A DNA stretch of 64,000 nt from Geothrix fuzhouensis (GTDB taxonomy: Bacteria; Acidobacteriota; Holophagae; Holophagales; Holophagaceae): positions 1,488,001 to 1,552,000 of the forward strand of contig NZ_JANHMQ010000001.1 in assembly GCF_024609325.1 (NCBI RefSeq), given 5' to 3'. Each line of letters starts with the position of its first letter. The first letter of the stretch is position 1. The translations under genes and the position numbers were made by a program. The notes beneath the pieces are model-generated. The model did not search any database and was not told where the DNA came from. It worked only from the letters and a program-made list of their open reading frames with translations. Of the stretch, positions 27,676 to 36,691 are shown one piece after another.

Positions 27676-28407
27676 ATGAGAAAGGCCTGCCCCTCCGCCG
27701 TTCTTTTGACCGCAATGCTCGCCTTGGCCAGCGCCTGCAACCGGAATGCCCAAGGCCCCAGTTCCACCGCGGCGCCTTCCGCTGCACCTGAGCCTGCGCT
27801 TGCACCTGCGTCAGAGCCGACCCAGGGCACCCTGGTGTTTCTGGGCGATAGCCTCACCGCTGGCCTTGGATTAGCGAAAGAACAGGCCTTCCCCGCGCTC
27901 ATCGACGCGCGGCTGCGAGCCGAGGGGCGGCCCTGGAAAGTCGTGAACGCCGGTGTCAGCGGCGACACCACGGCGGGCGGGGTCGCTCGCTTGGATTGGA
28001 TCTACCAGCAGAAGGTGGATGTGCTGTTTGTCTGCCTGGGGGCCAACGATGGGTTGCGTGGCATCCCGGTGGCGGAAACCGAACGGAACCTGCGGATCAT
28101 CCTGGAGCGCGCCAGGAAGGAGGGAACGCGGGTGGTGCTCGCCGGCGTCCAACTCCCGGAGAACTACGGCACAGACTATCGGACCGCCTTCGCCGGGATC
28201 TTCCCCCGCCTGGCCAAGGCCTACCGGGTGCCCCTGCTCCCATTCCTCCTCGAGGGTGTCGCCATGAATCCCCGGTTGAACCAACCCGATGGCATCCATC
28301 CCACCGCCGAAGGGGCCCGCATCGTGGCGGACCATGTCTGGATGGCCCTGGATCAGACGCTCCGCGCCACCCCAGAGCGGCAGGCTCCCGAAGGAGCGGC
28401 TCGCTGA
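27676..28407 (+). CDS. tesA: TesA-like SGNH arylesterase/lysophospholipase, predicted lipoprotein
   Basis: GDSL hydrolase of 243 aa. The catalytic blocks are FLGDSLTAG (S59), GVSGD, LGANDG (N124) and DGIHP (D205, H208). E. coli TesA is a periplasmic thioesterase/lysophospholipase. Here the start MRKACPSAVLL leads to LALASAC, a lipobox with Cys21, so the protein is probably lipid-anchored, followed by an Ala/Pro-rich linker (22-50). ATG 27676 is preferred over the in-frame ATG at 27640 because it gives a proper signal peptide. It is divergent from ybbA/ybbP, the arrangement known from E. coli. Confidence 0.9.
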   Translation: MRKACPSAVLLTAMLALASACNRNAQGPSSTAAPSAAPEPALAPASEPTQGTLVFLGDSLTAGLGLAKEQAFPALIDARLRAEGRPWKVVNAGVSGDTTAGGVARLDWIYQQKVDVLFVCLGANDGLRGIPVAETERNLRIILERARKEGTRVVLAGVQLPENYGTDYRTAFAGIFPRLAKAYRVPLLPFLLEGVAMNPRLNQPDGIHPTAEGARIVADHVWMALDQTLRATPERQAPEGAAR

Positions 28408-28666
28408 TTGCGCAAAGGACTCCTGGCCTTCGCCTGTTTTGATTGAAGCGTTTGTTCATTTTGATCGGCTGGTCAAATCCATTCTCCAATGAACCAACTT
28501 AAACATTTATAAACAAACAATATACCTTTTGGTGTCATCAATGCTTCCCTCTGTTTGGCTTGGGGGCCAAAGCCCCTCACCTGCAAATTCCTCGAAGCGC
28601 TTCTCTCAAAGACCAGACTGACTGAGGTCCTCACCTGGAATCGCAACCTTCCACCCCTCAGGAATC

Positions 28667-30388
28667 GTGACTACCAACACCCCCTGTGGCACCTCCGATG
28701 AGCCCCTTGCGGGAGGCTCGTTGTCTGCCCCCGCTCCTCCTCCACCGCCGGGCCGGTGGGCCCGACTGTTCCGCCTGGCCCGGGCCCACCGTGGCAAGAG
28801 CCTCCTGCTCGGCTTAGCCGCGCTCGCCTTGATCGGGCTGGGCTGCATGGATGTCCTGCTCGCGAGACCCATGCAGCGCTGGGCCGAACGAACCATGAAT
28901 GCGAACCTGAAGGGGTACACCGTCAAGATCGGACGGGTCCGTCCTCACCTTTGGCGCTTCGCCTTTGATCTGGACGATCTGGTGCTCAGACAGACCACCC
29001 ACCCCGATCCACCGGTGGCTGATTTTGGCGCCCTGAAGTTCTCGTTACTGATTCCAGACCTGCTCCGGTTCAAGGTGGCTGGAAATCTGACCCTTGTGCG
29101 CCCCGCCCTGCACATCGACCTCGCTCAGATCGAGGAGGAGGTCCGCAGCCACGTGGGTTTGAAGGGGCGGGGGTGGCAGAAGGCCGTGGAATCCATCTTC
29201 CCGTTCAAGCTCGACCAGGTGCAGGTCCAGGACGGTTCCGTGCTCTACCGGTCCAGAGGTGCAACCGACAAGCCGATCCAGATCACCAGGATCCACATGG
29301 TCACGACCAATGTGCGCAACATCGCCGTGTCGAAGAGCACCTTTCCTTCCCCGGTGACCATGGAGGGCGTCCTGTTCGACACGGGGAAGGTCTGGTTCAA
29401 AGGGGCGGCGGATTTTCTGCGGGAACCGTACGCGGCTGCCCGGGGCGAGCTTCATCTGGAGCAAGTCCCCCTGGATCGCCTGAGTCCCCTGGCGCAGAGC
29501 TACCAGGTGAAAACCAAGGGTGGACTCTTATCCCTGCAGGGTTCGGTGGAATACACACCCGAGGCCCATAAGGTTCATGTCGCCGAGGTCGTCTTCGATC
29601 ATCTGCACGTGAACTACGTCACCAGCCGGGCCACCAAATCGATCGAAAAGGAGCATGCCGAGCAGGTCATCAAGCTGGCCGAGCGGGTGCGCAATGCCCC
29701 TAAGCTGTGGCTGGAAGTGGATTCGCTGAAACTGAGAAACAGCCAGCTCGGTGTCGAAAACCTGGGGGCCACGCCGCCCTACCAGGTGTTCATTTCAAGT
29801 CTGAACCTCAACCTGGAACACCTGAGCAATCAAATCGGGTTGGAGACCTCCCTGTTCCATGCCCAGGGCGCCTTCATGGGCAGCGGCCAGGCCTCGCTCA
29901 GTGGCAAGATCCGCTCGACCGCCAAGCCGGTGGATTTCGACCTGCGTCTCCAGGTCGAGGAGGCCAAGCTGCCGGCCCTCAATGGCCTGCTGAAGGCCCA
30001 CCTGGGCCTCGACGTAGCTGAAGGCCTGATCTCGGTCTACACCGAGATCAAGGTCAAGAACGGCCAGGTCGAAGGCTACATCAAGCCCCTGGTCAAGAAC
30101 CTGAAAATCTACGATCGGCAGAAGGACCAGGGGAAACCCTATGGCAAGCGGGTGAAACTGCATGTCCTGCAATTTCTTGCCAACCTGTTGAAGAATCGTG
30201 AATCCAAGGAAGTGGCCACGGTGATCCGCATCTCCGGCGCCACGGGCGGCCCCCAGGCCAACGAGTGGGAAGTCATCCGCAAGCTGATCGCCAACGGTCT
30301 CGCGCATGCGATCCTGCCCGGCTTCCAGCCCGATCCCAAGACGGTGCCTCCTCCTCCACCTCCTGCGCCCAAGCCCGTTTCTCACTAA
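28667..30388 (+). CDS. AsmA-like/DUF748 membrane-anchored envelope protein
   Basis: 573 aa. A cytosolic Pro-rich N-terminus and one membrane helix (about 44-65) are followed by a long periplasmic region of beta-strand-rich sequence typical of AsmA/TamB/DUF748 proteins, which are proposed to bridge lipids between the membranes. The pattern includes LKGYTVKIGRVRP shortly after the helix and KFKV/NLTL-type strands. The end is Pro-rich. The start is GTG at 28667 with AGGA just upstream; a short spacer makes this slightly uncertain. The MsbA-like transporter starts 33 nt downstream, so the two probably form an envelope-lipid operon. The 259-nt region upstream is AT-rich and likely holds the promoter. 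Confidence 0.75.
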   Translation: MTTNTPCGTSDEPLAGGSLSAPAPPPPPGRWARLFRLARAHRGKSLLLGLAALALIGLGCMDVLLARPMQRWAERTMNANLKGYTVKIGRVRPHLWRFAFDLDDLVLRQTTHPDPPVADFGALKFSLLIPDLLRFKVAGNLTLVRPALHIDLAQIEEEVRSHVGLKGRGWQKAVESIFPFKLDQVQVQDGSVLYRSRGATDKPIQITRIHMVTTNVRNIAVSKSTFPSPVTMEGVLFDTGKVWFKGAADFLREPYAAARGELHLEQVPLDRLSPLAQSYQVKTKGGLLSLQGSVEYTPEAHKVHVAEVVFDHLHVNYVTSRATKSIEKEHAEQVIKLAERVRNAPKLWLEVDSLKLRNSQLGVENLGATPPYQVFISSLNLNLEHLSNQIGLETSLFHAQGAFMGSGQASLSGKIRSTAKPVDFDLRLQVEEAKLPALNGLLKAHLGLDVAEGLISVYTEIKVKNGQVEGYIKPLVKNLKIYDRQKDQGKPYGKRVKLHVLQFLANLLKNRESKEVATVIRISGATGGPQANEWEVIRKLIANGLAHAILPGFQPDPKTVPPPPPPAPKPVSH

Positions 30389-30421
30389 AGGAGTCCATCC
30401 TGGAGGCTCTAGGTGGCCCCC

Positions 30422-32245
30422 ATGACTGACCGCAACACGAAACCCAAGGTGGACACGGCCCGCGCCTGGCGGGAAGCCAGGGCCCTCCTGCGGCAGCACC
30501 AGGGCTCCCTGGCCCTGGGCCTGGTCCTCATGCTCATCAGCCGCCTGGCTGGCCTTGTGCTGCCCGCCAGCACGAAATACCTGATCGACGAGGTCATCGG
30601 GAAGCACAACGGGCACCTCCTCATGCCCATCGCGCTGGGCGCCGGTGTGGCCACGCTGCTGCAGGCCATCACCAGCTACGCCAACTCGCAGGTCGTGAGC
30701 GTGGCGGCCCAGCGGGCCATCATGGCCATGCGGCAGCGAGTCCAGGATCACATCCTCCGCCTGCCCATCCGCTACTTCGACAGCACCAAGAGCGGGGTCG
30801 TGATCGCCCGGGTCATGAACGACGCCGAAGGGGTCCGCAACCTGGTGGGCACCGGCATCATCCAGCTGGTGGGTGGCGTGCTCACGGCCGCGATCTCCCT
30901 GGCCGTGCTGTTCTGGCTGAACTGGAGGCTCACCCTGGCCACGGTCATCTTCCTGGCCGTCTTCGGCGGGGCCATGGCCCTGGCCTTCCGGAGGCTGCGG
31001 CCGCTGTTCCGGAAGCGCAGTGAGATCACGGCGGACATCACCGGGCGCCTGACGGAATCGGTGGGCGGCATCCGCATCCTGAAGGTCTATGTGGCGGAGG
31101 ACCGTGAGCGCCGAATCTTCGCGGAAGGCACTGAACGGCTCTTCAAGAACATCGCCGGGACCCTCACCGGAACCAGCGCCATCACAGCCTTCGGCACCGC
31201 CATCGTCGGGGCTCTGGGCGTCCTGATCATGATCATCGGCGGCCGGGCGATCCTTGCAGGGAGCATGACCTTGGGAGATCTGATCATGTACACGTTCTTC
31301 GTGGGCATGATGGCGGCCCCGGTGGTCCAAATCGCGAATATTGGAACCCAGGTGAGCGAGGCCTTCGCGGGCCTGGACCGCATCCGGGAGATCCTCGACA
31401 TGCCCACCGAGGACCAGGAGGATGCCGGCCGCGAACCGCTACCCTCCCTGGAAGGCACCGTATCTTTCAGGGACGTGCACTTCTCCTACGAGGAAGGGGC
31501 GCCCGTGCTGAAAGGCATCTCCTTCGACGTGCCCGCGGGCAGCACGGTCGCCCTGGTAGGCTCCAGCGGTTCCGGCAAGAGCACGATCATCTCCCTCGTC
31601 ATGGCGTTCAATCATCCGCAGCAGGGCCAGCTCCTCGTGGATGGGAAGAACATCGAGTCCCTGAGGCTCCGGGAGTACCGGGCCAAACTGGGTGTCGTCA
31701 TGCAGGACAACTTCCTTTTCGATGGCACCGTGGCCGATAACATCGGCTTCGCCAAACCCGGTGCGACGCCCGCGGAGATCGAAGCCGTCGGCCGCATCGC
31801 CCATGTCCATGAATTCGTGGATCGCTTCGAACTCGGCTACGACACGATCGTCGGGGAGCGCGGCGTCAAGCTTTCGGGTGGCCAACGCCAGCGGGTGGCC
31901 ATCGCGCGTGCCATCCTCGCGGATCCCCGCATCCTCCTGCTTGACGAAGCCACCTCCAGCCTCGACAGCGAGAGCGAAGCGCTCATCCGGGATGGCCTCC
32001 ACAAGCTCCGGACGGGCCGAACCACGTTCGTCATCGCCCACCGGCTCAGCACCATCGAAAGCGCCGATCAGATCCTCGTGGTGGAAAACGGCGAGATTGT
32101 GGAACGGGGCACGCATCGGGAACTGCTCGCCATGAAGGGCCGCTACAAGCAGCTTCACGACCGCCAGCAGGGCGTGGAGATGGATCAGTTCATCAATCCC
32201 GGCGAGGATTTCACCGCCCCGAATCCCCAGGCTGGACGAGCCTAG
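30422..32245 (+). CDS. MsbA-like ABC exporter (fused membrane and ATPase domains)
   Basis: 607 aa half-transporter. Six membrane helices (first about 25-45) precede the ATPase with Walker A GSSGSGKS (380-387), signature LSGGQ (484-488), Walker B LLLDEATSS (D508, E509) and the H-loop IAHRLST. This is the type-IV exporter fold of MsbA, lipid flippases and multidrug pumps. The ATG at 30422 is chosen because AGGTGG lies 5 nt before it. A GTG at 30413 is possible. It follows the AsmA-like gene by 33 nt, which favours a role in lipid or LPS transport, but a drug exporter cannot be excluded. It ends at a bidirectional terminator. Confidence 0.9.
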   Translation: MTDRNTKPKVDTARAWREARALLRQHQGSLALGLVLMLISRLAGLVLPASTKYLIDEVIGKHNGHLLMPIALGAGVATLLQAITSYANSQVVSVAAQRAIMAMRQRVQDHILRLPIRYFDSTKSGVVIARVMNDAEGVRNLVGTGIIQLVGGVLTAAISLAVLFWLNWRLTLATVIFLAVFGGAMALAFRRLRPLFRKRSEITADITGRLTESVGGIRILKVYVAEDRERRIFAEGTERLFKNIAGTLTGTSAITAFGTAIVGALGVLIMIIGGRAILAGSMTLGDLIMYTFFVGMMAAPVVQIANIGTQVSEAFAGLDRIREILDMPTEDQEDAGREPLPSLEGTVSFRDVHFSYEEGAPVLKGISFDVPAGSTVALVGSSGSGKSTIISLVMAFNHPQQGQLLVDGKNIESLRLREYRAKLGVVMQDNFLFDGTVADNIGFAKPGATPAEIEAVGRIAHVHEFVDRFELGYDTIVGERGVKLSGGQRQRVAIARAILADPRILLLDEATSSLDSESEALIRDGLHKLRTGRTTFVIAHRLSTIESADQILVVENGEIVERGTHRELLAMKGRYKQLHDRQQGVEMDQFINPGEDFTAPNPQAGRA

Positions 32246-32270
32246 GCCCTGCTCTCCCATGACTCCAAAA

Positions 32271-32297
32271 AAAGAAGGGGCCTCAGGCCCCTTCTTT
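32271..32297. terminator. Bidirectional terminator between the MsbA-like gene and HU
   Basis: Perfect 12-bp stem AAAGAAGGGGCC / GGCCCCTTCTTT with a 3-nt loop, preceded by an A-run (32267-32273) that becomes a T-run for the minus strand. It lies between two convergent genes, so it can terminate both. Confidence 0.88.
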
Positions 32298-32312
32298 GAC
32301 TACGAAAACCGC

Positions 32313-32630
32313 TTACTTCTTCTTGGCGGCCTTCTTGGGGGCAGCCTTGGGCTTCCCGGCCTTGGCAGCCTTGGAGGCCTTGAAGCTCATCGACTTTGAA
32401 GCCGCGATCTTGATGGGGGCGCCGGTCTGGGGGTTGCGCCCCGTGCGCGCCTTGCGGGTCTTCTGGCTGAAGGTGCCGAAGCCGACCAACGTGACCTTCC
32501 CGCCCTTGCCAACGTGGCCGGCGATGGAAGCAAGGAAGCAGCCGATGGCGGAAGCCGCGGCGGCCTTGGTGATGTCGGCAGTCTTGGCGACGGCTTCGAC
32601 GAGTTCAGCTTTGGTGAGGTTCTCGGCCAT
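32313..32630 (-). CDS. hup: DNA-binding protein HU with lysine/alanine-rich tail
   Basis: 105 aa nucleoid protein. The first 90 residues fit HU: MAENLTKAELVEAVA start, GFGTFSQKTRKARTGRNPQTG beta-arm region (split by the conserved RNPQTG), then IKIAASKSMSFKA. The C-terminus carries an extra basic stretch (KAAKAGKPKAAPKKAAKKK), which is uncommon in minimal HU and resembles the tails of actinobacterial or histone-like forms. ATG 32630 follows AGGAGG. A promoter candidate lies upstream at 32684-32711. Abundant, probably constitutive. Confidence 0.95.
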   Translation of the reverse strand: MAENLTKAELVEAVAKTADITKAAAASAIGCFLASIAGHVGKGGKVTLVGFGTFSQKTRKARTGRNPQTGAPIKIAASKSMSFKASKAAKAGKPKAAPKKAAKKK

Positions 32631-32683
32631 GGACTGGCCTCCTGTATGAAAGCGCCATCGGGCGCCAGGTGATTTGCACTTGG

Positions 32684-32711
32684 ATAATGCCTCAAATTCG
32701 CAGCCCTTCAA
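32684..32711 (-). promoter_or_regulatory. Candidate sigma-70 promoter of the HU gene
   Basis: Reading the minus strand, TTGAAG (32711-32706) and CATTAT (32689-32684) are 16 nt apart and lie about 55 nt upstream of the HU start codon, in a locally AT-rich patch. Confidence 0.4.
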
Positions 32712-33127
32712 GTACTGATCGTTTTTCTTCTTTTCTTGGCGCTCCCTTTCTTCGGCCCTTGGCCCGGGCATTCTGGGCGTCGAACCTGTGGCAGGGACCC
32801 GCGGTCCGCGGGCTGATACCTACTCGCAAAGCCCCTGGCCTGGTCCCGCCAAAATGGCCAAAAGAACCGAATCATATGGGATTTACCGGCCTTTGGAGCA
32901 AGCCTCGGGCCTGTCTGGAGGCCCAGCCGTAGCGACCGTCCGAGGGTCTGAGTGGACTAACCAGCGGCTGCAGGGCTCCGTATCTAATCCGAATTCTACT
33001 GATTCTTTCTTGGTCCCAATCCGCGCGTCCGGATGCCCAGTCGCCGGGATTCCGGTAGGGTGGTAGGGAACCATACCCATGCATCTTCTAAACGGGGACC
33101 ACCTCGTTTCTTTCTCAGGAGCTCTCA
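32712..33127. other. Intergenic region between HU and the M16 peptidase operon
   Basis: About 416 nt between divergent genes. It holds T-rich tracts near 32720-32745 and an AAGAACCGAATCATATGG patch near 32863. No ORF has a ribosome site or protein-like sequence. It probably carries the M16 operon promoter towards the right end. Confidence 0.4.
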
Positions 33128-34489
33128 ATGCGATTAAGGTTCTGGACCATTTTCACCCTGGGGTCCGCCCTGGTGGCTGGCCCGACAGCCCCGGCCCAGC
33201 GCCCAACCTGGCGCCTGCCCATTGAAGTGAAGACCCTGCCCAATGGCCTGACCATCGTGGTCTCCGAAGACCACGCGCTGCCGACCGTGGGGGTCAGCGT
33301 GGTCTATCGCGTGGGGATGCGGCTTGAGCCCAAGGGGCGCACCGGCTTCGCCCACCTCTTCGAACACATGATGTTCCAAGGCACACCCGTGGCCCCCAAG
33401 GGCGTGTTCGACCGGGTCATCCAGGGCGGCGGTGGCCTCAACAACGGGTCCACCCGCTACGACTTCACCAACTACATCGAGTCCGCCCCGATCTCGGCCC
33501 TGGAGCCCATCCTCTGGCTGGAGGCCGATCGCCTCAAGGCCCTGGATTTCTCTCCCCAGAACCTGAAGAACCAGCAAGAGGTGGTGAAGGAGGAGATCCG
33601 GGTCAACGTCAAGAACCAGCCCTATGGCACCTTCTGGCTGGATCTGCCCGGAGCCGCGTACTCCCGGTGGGAGAACAACCATGACGGCTATGGCTCGTTC
33701 GAGGATCTGGACCATGCGGACCTGAAGGATGTCCAGGCCTTCCACAGCACCTACTACACCCCCAGCAATGCCGTGCTGGGCATCGCCGGCGACGTCAAGC
33801 CCGCCGAGGTGTTCGCCCTGGTCGAAAAGTATTTCGGCGGCATTCCCGGCAAGCCCAAGCCGGCCTTGCCCGACCTCAAGGAGCCCCTGAACACGACCGA
33901 GATCCGTCAGGTCAGGACGGATGCCCTGGCCCGGGTGCCGGCGGTGGCGGTGGGCTGGAAGATGCCCGCCCGGGGAAGCAAAGACCACGCTCCGGCCGCA
34001 GTCCTGTCCGAGCTGCTGATCGGTGGCGATGCCTCCCGGATCTACCTCGGCCTGGTGAAGGGCAAAGAACTGCTGCTGAACGCGAGCGGCGGCCTCAACT
34101 TCCCCCTGGGGGGCGCCTGGGACTACGACGGCCAGACGCTGTTCAGCCTGTTCTCCCTCTACAAGCCCAACGCGGATGCGGACAAGGTGCTGGCCGCCAT
34201 CGACGAGATCATCGCCGCCGTGGCGAGCCAGGGCGTCCCGCCCGCGGAGCTGGAACGCACCAAGACCAAGATGCTCGCCGATTTCTATGCGGGCCTGGAG
34301 ATCCCCATGTCCCGTGCCGACGCTCTGGCCAAGGCCCAGGCCCTCTGGGGCAACGCCGCCCAGCTCAACGAGATCCCCGGGCTCATCGAAGGGGTGACCG
34401 TGGAGGACCTCAAGCGGGTCGCCACCACCTACCTGACCCATCCCAATCGCACCGTCATCGATTATCACACCGCCGCGGCGAAGAACTGA
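33128..34489 (+). CDS. Secreted M16 zinc peptidase, catalytic subunit
   Basis: 453 aa with a signal peptide (1-24, ending in PTAPAQ). The inverted zinc motif HLFEH is present (H76, E79, H80), and the distal Glu ligand is near E156 in VVKEEIR. Such enzymes degrade short or unfolded peptides and usually need a partner subunit. The next gene encodes an M16 homologue without the zinc motif, so the two should form the PqqL/YmxG-like heterodimer known for split M16 peptidases. The ATG follows CAGGAG. Likely periplasmic. Confidence 0.92.
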   Translation: MRLRFWTIFTLGSALVAGPTAPAQRPTWRLPIEVKTLPNGLTIVVSEDHALPTVGVSVVYRVGMRLEPKGRTGFAHLFEHMMFQGTPVAPKGVFDRVIQGGGGLNNGSTRYDFTNYIESAPISALEPILWLEADRLKALDFSPQNLKNQQEVVKEEIRVNVKNQPYGTFWLDLPGAAYSRWENNHDGYGSFEDLDHADLKDVQAFHSTYYTPSNAVLGIAGDVKPAEVFALVEKYFGGIPGKPKPALPDLKEPLNTTEIRQVRTDALARVPAVAVGWKMPARGSKDHAPAAVLSELLIGGDASRIYLGLVKGKELLLNASGGLNFPLGGAWDYDGQTLFSLFSLYKPNADADKVLAAIDEIIAAVASQGVPPAELERTKTKMLADFYAGLEIPMSRADALAKAQALWGNAAQLNEIPGLIEGVTVEDLKRVATTYLTHPNRTVIDYHTAAAKN

Positions 34490-34499
34490 GGAGCCGGAC

Positions 34500-35915
34500 A
34501 TGACCCTGACCCGCCACGCCCTCACCCTGCTGCTGACCACCAGCGCACTCGCCCTTGCGGCCGGTGCCACTGAGACGCCGCTCCCCAAGGACCTGCCGCC
34601 CTATGGCGCTGACCGGCCCATTCCTCCACTCAGCATTGCCCAGCGGACCCTCCCGAATGGCCTCACCGTCTGGCTCGTGAACCGCCCGGGTTTCCCCAAA
34701 GTCACCACCTACCTGGCGGTCCGGGGCGGCACGGCGCATGATCCTGCCGATCGGCAGGGGCTCGCCAACCTCATGGCGGGCCTGCTGAATGAAGGGACCA
34801 CCACGCGGACCTCCAAGCAGCTCGCCGAAGAACTCCAGACGATCGGTGGCGAGCTCAGCGCCTTCGCCAGTGCTGATGCGGTGTTCGTCTACGGAACCAG
34901 CCTGAGCAACGGCCTTCCAATCCTCATCCATCTCCTGGGCGATGTCACCCGGCACCCGAGTTTCCCCGAGAAGGAAGTCGAGCTCGCCAAGGCCAACACC
35001 CTGCAGAGCCTGCTGGCCCAGGAGGCCCAACCCGCCTTCAAGGCCAACCGAGCCTTCCAGGCGGCCGTCTTCGGGACGCATCCCTACCACTTCGCTTCGA
35101 TCACCCCGGACGTGGTCAAGGCCACCACGCCCGAGATGCTCCGGGCCCTCCACGCCTCCCGATTCCAGCCGAACCAGGCGCTGCTGGTGATCTCCGGAGA
35201 TTTCCAGGAGCCCGCCACCCTCAAGCTGATCTCGGCGGCCTTCGGGGATTGGAAGGCCACGGGTGAAGTGCTGCAACCCCTGGCGGCGGCCCCCACGAGT
35301 GCCCCTCATCAGTTCCTGTTGATCCCCCGCCCCGGTTCGGTGCAATCCACCCTGCGGGTGGGTCGCCCTACCGTGTCGGCCACCCACCCCGACTACATCC
35401 CCATGCAATTGGCCAACGTCATCCTGGGCGGCTCCTTCGGCAGCCGGATCGTGAAGAACATCCGGGAGGACAAGGGCTATACCTATTCACCCGGAGCCCG
35501 CGCCGCCGGCTGGCAGGCGGGCGGAAGCTACATGGTGCGGGCGGATGTACGGACCGAAGTCACCGCCGCGAGCCTCATGGAGATCTTCTACGAGATGGAT
35601 CGCATGGGCACGACCACCGTCGGCGAAACCGAACTCCAGAGCGCGAAGCGCTACATGGGGGGAACCTACCTGTTCCAGAACCAGATGCTCCGGGCCCTGA
35701 CCGGAACCCTTGCGACGTACTGGGTGAATGGCCAGAAACCCGAGGCCCTGTCTGAGTTCATCCCCAAAGTGAACGCGGTGAAGGCGGAGGAGGTTCGGCG
35801 CATCGGCCGAACCTACTTCGCCTCCAAGGACCAGACCATCGTTGTCGTCGGCGATGGGACGAAAGCGAAGGCTGAACTCGAACAGTTCGGCCCCGTCCAG
35901 ATCCAGAAGAACTGA
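34500..35915 (+). CDS. Secreted M16 peptidase-like subunit without zinc site
   Basis: 471 aa with a signal peptide (1-21). The position of HxxEH is occupied by GLANLMAGLLNEGT, so no metal is bound. The C-terminal half keeps the R/Y pair (R316, Y327 in SRIVKNIREDKGYTYS), which helps position substrate in M16 heterodimers. It therefore should be the non-catalytic partner of the preceding gene, from which it is separated by only 10 nt. GGAG lies upstream of the ATG. Confidence 0.9.
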   Translation: MTLTRHALTLLLTTSALALAAGATETPLPKDLPPYGADRPIPPLSIAQRTLPNGLTVWLVNRPGFPKVTTYLAVRGGTAHDPADRQGLANLMAGLLNEGTTTRTSKQLAEELQTIGGELSAFASADAVFVYGTSLSNGLPILIHLLGDVTRHPSFPEKEVELAKANTLQSLLAQEAQPAFKANRAFQAAVFGTHPYHFASITPDVVKATTPEMLRALHASRFQPNQALLVISGDFQEPATLKLISAAFGDWKATGEVLQPLAAAPTSAPHQFLLIPRPGSVQSTLRVGRPTVSATHPDYIPMQLANVILGGSFGSRIVKNIREDKGYTYSPGARAAGWQAGGSYMVRADVRTEVTAASLMEIFYEMDRMGTTTVGETELQSAKRYMGGTYLFQNQMLRALTGTLATYWVNGQKPEALSEFIPKVNAVKAEEVRRIGRTYFASKDQTIVVVGDGTKAKAELEQFGPVQIQKN

Positions 35916-36071
35916 GGGAAGTGGCCTGTCGGCTCCACCCAGCCACACGGAATGTGATCAGGGCCCGGGCGACCGGGCCCTGATGCTGTCCAGACCACTG
36001 GCTGTGGGAAAGGGTGGATTTCGACACCCTTTGTCCAACGAGAAGCCTCACCCTGTGTCCCTGGAGATTTC

Positions 36072-36302
36072 ATGAAAATCGGCCTCCGCATTCCGTCTCT
36101 CAAGAAGCGCCTGGCCGCCCGCAGCAGTCCGGCGCGGTGGGTACGTCAGGATCTCGGTCTGAAGGCCCCCCGGGGCTGGGGTTGGCTCACCAACCCGCGC
36201 AAGGCCGCCTACAACCGCGTCTACAACCGCACCACCTTCGGGCTCAAGGGCTGTGGGTGGCTGTTCTGCCTACCGGTGGGCCTGCTCCTGTGGTGGCTGT
36301 GA
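36072..36302 (+). CDS. Small conserved protein, basic with C-terminal membrane segment
   Basis: 76 aa. The first 55 residues are very basic and include KAPRGWGWLTNPRKAAYNR followed by VYNRTTFG, a pattern I recall from short conserved hypothetical proteins of many bacteria. The last 18 residues (GCGWLFCLPVGLLLWWL region) form a hydrophobic segment with two Cys. No function is known to me. There is no close operon partner, 156 nt after the M16 pair. Confidence 0.65.
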   Translation: MKIGLRIPSLKKRLAARSSPARWVRQDLGLKAPRGWGWLTNPRKAAYNRVYNRTTFGLKGCGWLFCLPVGLLLWWL

Positions 36303-36691
36303 CGACCGCGAAGGCCCGCCCATTGGATCAGTCCAGCGACGCCTGATCGCAGCTCGGGCGGCAGCGCCACGCGCCGGAGGGTCAGGTCTCCCAGAATTCG
36401 TGTTCCAGGGCAGGCAGAGGAGCTTTCTCCTCATTCAAATTGAGGGAGATCCCACCTCCAACTTGATGGATCGGCCTGCGGCCTCGTCTGCGGACAAGAG
36501 CACTAACTGATCTAAATAATTGTCGTTAGATCGACGGCTCGGAAGATGCATAGCAACCTCCACGGAGGCCCCTTGGCACTCGGAGGTCGTGCCTTCCGTG
36601 CTCTTCACCACAGGGTCGGAGCGGGGGGAAAAGAGGTCTCCCCGGTTGCGACGTGCTTCTCGCGATTGAACGCTTTATGGAGGATCACACC
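36303..36691. other. Intergenic region upstream of the YXWGXW protein gene
   Basis: 389 nt. It includes a hairpin with a 7-bp perfect stem GATCTAA / TTAGATC (36509-36515 and 36526-36532) in an AT-rich island, and a CCTCC-AC-GGAGG palindrome (36557-36568) followed by GGCAC/GTGCC. The latter resembles the CACGGAG-type intergenic repeat seen at 20926. No convincing gene. Confidence 0.45.
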
